In this document: positions 1-5,025 of the stretch, one piece after another
Position numbering within the stretch: position 1 is the stretch's first letter
How the letters are laid out: each line of letters opens with the position of its first letter
DNA from: JAJFFW01 sp963922595
Lineage (GTDB): Bacteria; Pseudomonadota; Alphaproteobacteria; Caulobacterales; Parvularculaceae
DNA length: 5,847 nucleotides
Assembly: GCA_963922595.1 (NCBI GenBank)
Contig: CAWUIM010000115.1
Location: 1 to 5,847 of the forward strand
Direction: 5' to 3'
Made by a program: the position numbers and the translations under genes
Notes under the pieces: model-generated
The model's input: the letters and a program-made list of their open reading frames with translations, nothing else
The model's database searches: none
Told to the model about the DNA's origin: nothing

Positions 1-1
1 T

Positions 2-1888
2 CAGTTCCCCGAACATACGGTGGAATCCAACCGCGCCGCCGCGCGCATGGGCGCGCGCACGCTTCTGGCGACCCATCGCAAAGACACGATCGGCGAGATG
101 TCTTGCAATCCGGCGATCGGCGGACTCGGCAAAGGCCACCTCGTCCGGGAGATCGATGCGCTGGATGGGCTCATGGGAAGCGTCATCGATCAGGCGGGCA
201 TTCAGTTCCGGATGCTGAACCGATCCAAAGGACCGGCGGTGCGTGGCCCCCGTGCGCAGGCCGACCGCGCGCTCTATCGCAAACATATGCAGGGGGCGAT
301 CGCGGCTACGGAAAATCTCGACGTACTAGAGATGGCGGTGGAAGACGTGCTCACCGAAGATGTTTCACGTGGAACATCCGTGGTCGGCGTCTTGGGCGCC
401 GACGGAACGGCGATCCGCGCGCGCGCGGTGGTGCTCACTACGGGCACGTTTCTGAAAGGCGTCATCCATATCGGCGACCGGCGTATTCCGGCGGGCAGGG
501 CGCGTGGGGCCGATGGCGTCGAGGCGCCGGCCGTCGGTCTGTCCGACCGGCTCTATGGCGCTGGCTTTCGGATGGACCGCCTGAAAACGGGGACGCCTGC
601 GCGGCTCGATGGCCGAACGATTGATTGGGCCGCGCTCGAAATGCAGCCTGCAGACGAGCGGCCGGTTCCGTTCTCTTTCATGAATGCTGCAATCACAGTC
701 CCGCAAATCGCCTGCGGGGTGACCCATACTTCACGTGAAACGCACCGGATCATCGAAGAGAACCTGCAATATTCTGCGGTCTATGGCGGCGCAATTTCCG
801 GGCGCGGACCGCGCTATTGCCCGTCCATCGAAGACAAGATCGTCCGGTTCAAAGAAAAAGAGAGCCACCAGATCTTCCTGGAGCCTGAAGGTCTGACCGC
901 GCCGGAGGACGGAACGCCGCCGTGCCACACGGTCTATCCGAACGGCATTTCCACGTCGCTGCCGGAGACGGTTCAGGATGCGTTTTTGAAAACAATCCCC
1001 GGCCTGGAGGCGGCGCGGGTTATCCGTCACGGCTACGCCATCGAGTATGATTATGTGGACCCGCGCGAATTGGCGCCGACGTTGGAGACCAAGCGGCTGC
1101 CGGGCCTCTTCCTCGCCGGGCAGATCAACGGCACCACTGGATATGAAGAAGCCGGGGCGCAGGGCCTTATCGCAGGGGCCAATGCGGCGGCGAAAGTGGC
1201 TGGCTCGGAGCCGATCCTGATCGACCGGTCGGAAGGTTATATCGGCGTGATGATCGACGATCTCGTCACGCGCGGCGTCACCGAGCCCTATCGGATGTTT
1301 ACCTCGCGTGCGGAGTATCGCTTGACGCTCCGCGCCGATAATGCCGACCAGCGTCTGACGGCGCGAGGCGAACGCATCGGGCTTGTGGGCGCCGAGCGGG
1401 CGAGCGCGTTTCACGTGAAACATCGCGCGCTGGAAGAGTTAAGGGCGTGGGCGCGCCAGACGACGCTCACCCCCAACGAGGCTGCGAAATACGACATCGC
1501 CATCAATCAGGATGGCCGTCGCCGCTCGGTCATTGATCTGCTATCCCTGCCGAACGTCGGGCTCGGTGATCTTGCGTGCATCTGGCCGCAGCTCGGCGAC
1601 CTTGCGCCCGACATTGGCGAGCAGCTTGAGATCGAGGGGCTTTACTCTGGCTATCTTGATCGTCAGGAGGCGGATATTCTCGCTTTCAAGAAAGACGAGA
1701 GCCTGAAGCTTTCCGTCGATTTGCCCTACGAGGCGATCAATGGGCTTTCGAACGAAGTTCGCCAGAAGCTGATGGACGCGCGCCCGATGACCCTCGGTCA
1801 GGCCGGACGGATCGAAGGGGTGACGCCGGCGGCGCTAGCGGTGTTGCTCGCCTGGGTCAAAAAGCACGGACAGGCGGCGGTCCGGTAA
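2..1888 (+). CDS. mnmG: tRNA uridine-5-carboxymethylaminomethyl modification enzyme MnmG (GidA), 5'-partial
   Basis: With MnmE, this FAD enzyme adds the carboxymethylaminomethyl group to U34 of certain tRNAs in the cytoplasm. Counting from the GTG at 20, visible motifs are MSCNPAIGG (27-35, with the conserved Cys at 29), first family signature GPRYCPSIEDK (263-273), second signature from GQINGTTGYEEAGAQG (367-382) through NAA at 388-390, EPYRMFTSRAEYR (422-434), and the C-terminal helical part GLSNEV...GVTPAAL (575-606), which contacts MnmE in homologues. C29 corresponds to E. coli Cys47, so about 18 N-terminal residues are missing and the GTG at 20 is not the real start. The Rossmann motif GGGHAG should lie in the first codons but is not recognisable there (see findings). 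An insertion around 292-303 contains an extra Cys. Three parS-like sites lie inside the gene. The TAA overlaps the rsmG ATG by one base. Confidence 0.96.
   Translation, partial: QFPEHTVESNRAAARMGARTLLATHRKDTIGEMSCNPAIGGLGKGHLVREIDALDGLMGSVIDQAGIQFRMLNRSKGPAVRGPRAQADRALYRKHMQGAIAATENLDVLEMAVEDVLTEDVSRGTSVVGVLGADGTAIRARAVVLTTGTFLKGVIHIGDRRIPAGRARGADGVEAPAVGLSDRLYGAGFRMDRLKTGTPARLDGRTIDWAALEMQPADERPVPFSFMNAAITVPQIACGVTHTSRETHRIIEENLQYSAVYGGAISGRGPRYCPSIEDKIVRFKEKESHQIFLEPEGLTAPEDGTPPCHTVYPNGISTSLPETVQDAFLKTIPGLEAARVIRHGYAIEYDYVDPRELAPTLETKRLPGLFLAGQINGTTGYEEAGAQGLIAGANAAAKVAGSEPILIDRSEGYIGVMIDDLVTRGVTEPYRMFTSRAEYRLTLRADNADQRLTARGERIGLVGAERASAFHVKHRALEELRAWARQTTLTPNEAAKYDIAINQDGRRRSVIDLLSLPNVGLGDLACIWPQLGDLAPDIGEQLEIEGLYSGYLDRQEADILAFKKDESLKLSVDLPYEAINGLSNEVRQKLMDARPMTLGQAGRIEGVTPAALAVLLAWVKKHGQAAVR
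361..376. promoter_or_regulatory. parS: parS site 1 (ParB-binding centromere site), exact match
   Basis: TGTTTCACGTGGAACA matches the widely conserved chromosomal parS 16-mer at every position. It is a near-palindrome centred on CACGTG. It lies in the mnmG coding sequence, where it encodes the end of D114 followed by V-S-R-G-T (115-119), in a segment longer than in E. coli MnmG. ParB dimers load here, bind CTP and spread as a clamp. The ParB gene itself lies about 3 kb downstream. Confidence 0.93.
727..742. promoter_or_regulatory. parS: parS-like site 2, degenerate
   Basis: TACTTCACGTGAAACG keeps the central TTCACGTGAA and differs from the symmetric parS TGTTTCACGTGAAACA at positions 2, 3 and 16 (13/16). 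It lies in mnmG and encodes T-S-R-E-T (237-241), where homologues have a sequence like TNEKT. The intact core and nearby better sites make weak ParB binding plausible, but this could be a decayed or chance site. Confidence 0.5.
1407..1422. promoter_or_regulatory. parS: parS site 3
   Basis: CGTTTCACGTGAAACA matches the symmetric parS 16-mer at 15 of 16 positions, with only the first base different. It lies in mnmG but is read in a different frame from sites 1 and 2, giving F-H-V-K-H (464-468). In E. coli MnmG the aligned stretch is FNEKL, so only F and K are retained. Confidence 0.88.
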
Positions 1889-2559
1889 TGTCGGAAACCC
1901 AAACGTCGACCGCAATAACGCCAGAAGAATTCGCGGCCCGCGCAAATGTTTCACGTGGAACGCTGGAAAGGCTTGAGGCCTTTGATGCGTTGTTGCTGGA
2001 AACAGCGGCGCACACGAACCTGATCGCGCGTTCGACCATCGATGATCGGTGGTCGCGGCACTACCTCGATTCCGCGCAGCTATTTCCTTTGCTGCCGGCC
2101 GGCGCCAGGACGCTCGTTGATCTCGGCAGCGGCGCCGGTTTTCCCGGCCTGGTGCTCGCGGCGCTCAGCGCTGACGAAAAGGGCGGGCACGGACTATCTG
2201 TGACTCTGGTGGAATCGACGGGTAAGAAGGCCGCGTTCCTGGAAACGGCGGCGTCGGCCATGGGGCTCTCCAACGTGACGGTCTTACCGCAACGGATTGA
2301 GGCTGTGTCGGTAGCGCCGCCTGATGTCATCACGGCGCGGGCCTTAAGCGCTACCCGCAAGCTTTGCGCCTACGCCCATGGAATTTCAGGAAGAAATACG
2401 ACGCTCCTGTTTCCGAAAGGGGCGAAGGCCGAGGAAGAATTGACCGAGGCCCTCAAATCATGGCGAATGGACGTGTCGCGCCATCCAAGCCTGACCGATG
2501 AGAACGCGACCATATTTGAGATCAAAAACCTGGTTCCACGCGGACCCGCCCCACGCTGA
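1888..2559 (+). CDS. rsmG: 16S rRNA (guanine(527)-N(7))-methyltransferase RsmG (GidB)
   Basis: RsmG uses S-adenosylmethionine to methylate N7 of G527 in 16S rRNA; loss of this mark is a known cause of low-level streptomycin resistance. The 223-residue length is normal. Visible in order are HTNLI (42-46), the conserved RWSRHYLDSAQL (54-65), the SAM-binding glycine loop VDLGSGAGFPG (77-87), the acidic second-strand motif ES with following KK (109-114), ARAL (150-153) and FPKG (175-178). The Trp usual before the NL motif (as in KWN..NL) is absent: here it reads LLLETAAHTNLI. The ATG overlaps the mnmG stop (TAATG), so translational coupling is likely. The start is supported by the N-terminal NVSRGTLERLEAF (20-32), whose VSRGT is encoded by a parS site. 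parA follows 14 nt after the stop. Confidence 0.96.
   Translation: MSETQTSTAITPEEFAARANVSRGTLERLEAFDALLLETAAHTNLIARSTIDDRWSRHYLDSAQLFPLLPAGARTLVDLGSGAGFPGLVLAALSADEKGGHGLSVTLVESTGKKAAFLETAASAMGLSNVTVLPQRIEAVSVAPPDVITARALSATRKLCAYAHGISGRNTTLLFPKGAKAEEELTEALKSWRMDVSRHPSLTDENATIFEIKNLVPRGPAPR
1947..1962. promoter_or_regulatory. parS: parS site 4, in the 5' part of rsmG
   Basis: TGTTTCACGTGGAACG matches parS at 15 of 16 positions, with only the last base different. It encodes the end of N20 and V-S-R-G-T (21-25) of RsmG. Alphaproteobacterial RsmG proteins often carry VSRET or a close variant here, consistent with a parS conserved at this spot. It is the site nearest to parA, about 0.6 kb upstream. 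Confidence 0.9.
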
Positions 2560-2573
2560 TTGGATTTGTTGCT

Positions 2574-3389
2574 TTGCCCAGCCGTCCCACTCCTCGCGTT
2601 CTCGCCATCGCCAATCAGAAAGGCGGCGTCGGTAAGACGACGACTGCGATCAACCTGTCGACAGCGCTGGCGGCGGTGGGCGAGCGTGTTTTGATGATCG
2701 ACCTCGATCCGCAGGGCAACGCCTCCACCGGCCTTGGCGTCGCCTCGTCGGATAGGGATGTGACCACCTATGACGTGCTCATGGGCGAGTATCGTCTGGA
2801 GGCCGCCGTCGTGGACACGGGCATACCGCGCCTGAAACTTGCGCCCGGCGGCGTCGATCTCGCCGGCGCCGAGGTGGAGCTGATCGACGCCGACCGCCGA
2901 CACTTCCGCCTTAAGGACGCGTTCGAGGAATATTCGCGCCAGGCGGCGTCCGATGAGGCGTTCACCTATGTGGTGATCGATTGTCCGCCATCCTTGAGCC
3001 TTTTGACGGTGAACGCGCTGGCGGCGTCCGATGCGGTGATCATTCCGCTGCAGACCGAATTCTTCGCCCTTGAAGGCTTGAGCCAGATTCTCCGAACGCT
3101 GGAGACCGTGCGTGAGCGGATCAATCCCGATCTCGTGCTGCAGGGGATCGTCCTGACCATGTACGATCGGCGCAACAATCTCTCCGCCCAGGTGGAAGAC
3201 GATGTGCGCGCCCATATGAACGACAAGGTCTTCAAGACGGTGATCCCGCGTAATGTGCGCATTTCCGAGGCCCCGAGTCATGGTAAGCCAGCCTTGCTTT
3301 ACGACCTCAAATGCCCGGGCAGTCAGGCCTATATCCGGCTCGCGTCGGAGGTCATTCAGCGCGAAAAAGACGGCCGGCAGGCGGCGTAA
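2574..3389 (+). CDS. parA: Chromosome partitioning ATPase ParA (Soj family)
   Basis: This 271-residue ParA/MinD-type ATPase binds nucleoid DNA non-specifically as an ATP dimer and moves ParB-parS complexes during segregation. Visible are the deviant Walker A KGGVGKTTT (16-24) with signature Lys16 and catalytic Lys21, switch DLDPQGN (43-49), Walker B VVIDCPP (133-139, Asp136) and the C-terminal PRNVRISEAPSHGKP (225-239), whose basic residues bind DNA in homologues. There is no long N-terminal HTH domain, so this is the short chromosomal type. The start is the TTG at 2574, giving MPSRPTPRVLAIANQKGG; no in-frame ATG or GTG exists nearby upstream, and the only Shine-Dalgarno-like sequence is a weak TTGGA at 2561. 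The weak start after a 14-nt gap suggests expression partly coupled to rsmG. parB follows after 17 nt. Confidence 0.97.
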   Translation: MPSRPTPRVLAIANQKGGVGKTTTAINLSTALAAVGERVLMIDLDPQGNASTGLGVASSDRDVTTYDVLMGEYRLEAAVVDTGIPRLKLAPGGVDLAGAEVELIDADRRHFRLKDAFEEYSRQAASDEAFTYVVIDCPPSLSLLTVNALAASDAVIIPLQTEFFALEGLSQILRTLETVRERINPDLVLQGIVLTMYDRRNNLSAQVEDDVRAHMNDKVFKTVIPRNVRISEAPSHGKPALLYDLKCPGSQAYIRLASEVIQREKDGRQAA

Positions 3390-3406
3390 GAAGAGAAGAA
3401 AAGACC

Positions 3407-4345
3407 ATGGCCGCACAAAAGAAAAAAGCCGGAAAGGGCCTGGGACGGGGGCTCGACGCGCTCCTCGGCGACTCCCCGAAAAAGCGTGAAACCGTTGAAA
3501 GTAAAAGCGAAAAGGTTGGCGCGGATGGCCCGCGCCCACGTCAGACCCTGCCGCTGGAAGCGCTGAAACCAAACCCCGACCAGCCGCGGCGCGCCTTCAA
3601 TGAGGATGCGATCGCCGACCTCGCCGTGTCGATCAAGGCGCGGGGGCTTTTGCAGCCGATCCTGGTGCGCCCGCTGTCGGGCGGCGACTATGAGATTGTC
3701 GCTGGCGAGCGCCGGTGGCGCGCCGCGCAAAAAGCGCAACTCCACGATGTTCCGGTTTTAATCCGTGAACTGAGCGACCAAGAGACCGCTGAAATCGCGC
3801 TGATCGAGAACATTCAGCGCGTCGATCTCAACCCGATCGAGGAGGCCGAAGCCTATCAGCGCCTCGCCGATGTTTATGGGCGCAAGCAGGAGCAGATCGC
3901 CAAAGCGGTGGGCAAGTCGCGCAGCCATGTAGCGAACATGATGCGGCTTCTTGATCTGTCGGAGACGACCCGCGCCGCCACCATGGTCGGCGACATTACG
4001 ATGGGCCACGCCCGCGCGCTTCTCGGTGCGCCGGACCCGGACGCCCTCTGCCTCAAGATTGTGCAGGAACAGCTTTCCGTACGGGAAACCGAGGCGCTCG
4101 TTAAAGCGCTTACGGGAGCCCCCGATGGCGGCAAGAAGCCGTTTCTGGAGGAGCCGAAAGCCAAGTCTTCCGGGGCTAAGAAAGACGCCGACACCCGCGC
4201 CCTTGAGGCCGATCTCGCGGCGGCCTTGGGCCTTGAGGTTGAAATCGAGCATTCGAAAAAGGGCGCCGGCGCGGTGACAATCCGCTATCTCAATCTCGAC
4301 CAGCTCGACGATGTAGTCCGTAGACTGATGGATTCAGGCGTCTAG
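3407..4345 (+). CDS. parB: Chromosome partitioning protein ParB (Spo0J family)
   Basis: ParB binds parS, uses CTP to close into a DNA-sliding clamp, and stimulates ParA ATPase through its N-terminus. The 312-residue product has all expected parts: basic N-terminus with the ParA-contacting GKGLGRGLDALLG (9-21); the N-terminal CTP-binding domain with GLLQPILVRP (80-89), GERRWRA (100-106) and ENIQRVDLNPIEEA (134-147); a helix-turn-helix around QEQIAKAVGKSRSHVANMMRLL (161-182) for parS recognition; a charged linker (about 240-262) rich in Lys, Gly and Ser; and a C-terminal dimerisation domain (263-312). The ATG at 3407 is chosen because the conserved N-terminus begins there and a purine-rich AGAAGAGAAGAAAAG lies just upstream. 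The frame stays open further upstream, but only as a shadow of parA. Four candidate target sites lie in mnmG and rsmG. Confidence 0.97.
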   Translation: MAAQKKKAGKGLGRGLDALLGDSPKKRETVESKSEKVGADGPRPRQTLPLEALKPNPDQPRRAFNEDAIADLAVSIKARGLLQPILVRPLSGGDYEIVAGERRWRAAQKAQLHDVPVLIRELSDQETAEIALIENIQRVDLNPIEEAEAYQRLADVYGRKQEQIAKAVGKSRSHVANMMRLLDLSETTRAATMVGDITMGHARALLGAPDPDALCLKIVQEQLSVRETEALVKALTGAPDGGKKPFLEEPKAKSSGAKKDADTRALEADLAAALGLEVEIEHSKKGAGAVTIRYLNLDQLDDVVRRLMDSGV

Positions 4346-4366
4346 GCTTTTATCATTGTCAGGCCG

Positions 4367-4921
4367 TCACTGGTCGACGATGAATACCGATCCTTTGCGT
4401 TTTTCTTTCTCGTGGCGCCGGTCGAGACCGCGTTCATCGACCCCCTCGACGACCATGTCGAGAAGCATTTCGCGGCATTCTCCGACGCCTTCCTCGACTT
4501 CCCGCCATTGGCAAAAGACGCCGATTTCGGTTTGCAGGCGTTCATAGAAACGCCGTGTGCCGCCAACCGTATCGAGATCCTGGTCGGTGAAGTTAAACGT
4601 GAACACCGACTCCGGCGTTTCAACGGTGGCCTCTCCCGCTGTTTCTTTTTCGTGTAAGTCTGTCAGGCTCTTATCGTCCAAATTCTCCACCGTTTGGGCG
4701 ATCGTCATGCGGCGGCAAGCGTCGCTCATTTCCTCGCCGGCGCAGCGCTCTTCGGCTTCCTCGCCGATGCGCTTGTAGATGCGTTTTATGCCCTGGCTGC
4801 TGTCCAGCGTTTCCTGATCATAATGAAAAACAAATGGCGGCGGCGCTGCAAACGCTGCGCTGGCCGTTATGGCGCTAATGGCAGCGCCGGCCAAAAATGT
4901 TTTGATTGATTTCACGCCCAT
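4367..4921 (-). CDS. Exported protein with two tandem UrcA-like repeats, function unknown
   Basis: The product is 184 residues with a clear Sec signal peptide: KSIK (4-7), a hydrophobic core FLAGAAISAITASAAFAA (9-26) and likely cleavage near AFA-A or FAA-P (25-27). The mature protein is acidic and has two similar halves, about 30-93 and 107-173. Each has a Y/F-D-x-x-LD segment, a G-x-[KR]-R-x-Y-x-R helix, a Cys pair (C60/C69 and C137/C149) and an HEKE ending. This resembles the UrcA family of small secreted proteins, named after a uranium-responsive Caulobacter protein and of unknown biochemical role; members I know of usually have one such unit. The two Cys pairs suggest a disulfide per repeat in the periplasm. 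The ATG at 4921 is chosen over longer forms because the signal peptide begins there and GGGAAGG lies 6 nt upstream. The gene converges on parB with 21 bp between stops. Family assignment is by eye. Confidence 0.85.
   Translation of the reverse strand: MGVKSIKTFLAGAAISAITASAAFAAPPPFVFHYDQETLDSSQGIKRIYKRIGEEAEERCAGEEMSDACRRMTIAQTVENLDDKSLTDLHEKETAGEATVETPESVFTFNFTDQDLDTVGGTRRFYERLQTEIGVFCQWREVEEGVGECREMLLDMVVEGVDERGLDRRHEKEKRKGSVFIVDQ
4403..4834 (-). repeat. Protein-level tandem duplication inside the UrcA-like gene
   Basis: Repeat 1 (residues 30-93; 4643-4834) and repeat 2 (residues 107-173; 4403-4603) align with one register change. L39-D40 pairs with L116-D117, Y49-K-R pairs with Y126-E-R, and C60 pairs with C137 (offset 77). 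After a three-residue insertion in repeat 2, C69 pairs with C149 and HEKE 90-93 with HEKE 170-173 (offset 80). The similarity is at protein level, so the duplication is old or strongly diverged. Confidence 0.75.
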
Positions 4922-4927
4922 GGCGCA

Positions 4928-4934
4928 CCTTCCC
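4928..4934 (-). promoter_or_regulatory. Shine-Dalgarno sequence of the UrcA-like gene
   Basis: On the minus strand GGGAAGG is followed by six bases and the ATG at 4921. This is good spacing for a ribosome binding site and fixes the start of the exported protein. Confidence 0.7.
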
Positions 4935-4955
4935 TTCTGTGTCTTGGTTCTCAGA

Positions 4956-4961
4956 AGGATA
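4956..4961 (-). promoter_or_regulatory. Candidate -10 element of the UrcA-like gene
   Basis: Minus-strand TATCCT matches TATAAT at four positions, including the first two bases and the last. The hexamer 17 bp upstream (ACCTGG) is a poor -35, as expected of an activator-dependent promoter. The predicted transcription start is near 4949, giving a leader of about 28 nt. This is inferred from spacing only. Confidence 0.4.
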
Positions 4962-4984
4962 GGCCGAGGGAGGCTTGCCCAGGT

Positions 4985-4998
4985 TTGACAAAGGTCAA
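4985..4998. promoter_or_regulatory. FNR/FixK-type binding site (anaerobox) upstream of the UrcA-like gene
   Basis: TTGACAAAGGTCAA (TTGACCTTTGTCAA on the minus strand) is a perfect inverted repeat with 5-bp arms and a 4-bp spacer. It fits TTGAY-N4-RTCAA, the consensus of FNR, FixK and related CRP-family regulators. It lies between holA and the UrcA-like gene, centred 70 bp from the latter's start codon and about 42 bp upstream of the predicted transcription start, the classical class II activator position. Confidence 0.6.
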
Positions 4999-5025
4999 TC
5001 GGCGTTCTGGGGCAGGCCGTTGCGC

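Noticed and set aside
1020..1028. DnaA-box-like TTATCCGTC
   Set aside because: It has only 7 of 9 matches to TTATNCACA, is isolated, and lies inside conserved mnmG codons; there is no AT-rich unwinding region.
731..1423. A 230-codon minus-strand frame inside mnmG, beginning with MFHVK
   Set aside because: Its ATG and first residues are simply the reverse strand of the parS palindrome at 1407-1422, and the rest is a shadow of conserved mnmG.
2532..2547. A fifth parS-like sequence just upstream of parA
   Set aside because: GGTTCCACGCGGACCC has a broken core (CACGCG instead of CACGTG) and about four mismatches overall, so chance is the simpler explanation.
2370..3572. A 400-codon open frame on the minus strand opposite parA
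   Set aside because: It lies antisense to rsmG, parA and parB, is rich in Arg and His as expected from a GC-rich shadow frame, and has no recognisable domain.
4346..4366. Bidirectional terminator between parB and the UrcA-like gene
   Set aside because: I could not find a convincing stem-loop with a T-run in this 21-bp gap.
4905..4921. Half parS (TGATTTCAC) at the start of the UrcA-like gene
   Set aside because: Only one arm resembles parS; the other side, GCCCATGG, does not, and it is explained by the coding sequence.
4985..4998. The inverted repeat read as a holA terminator
   Set aside because: The stem would be only 5 bp and is not followed by a T-run; the arms fit a transcription factor consensus much better.
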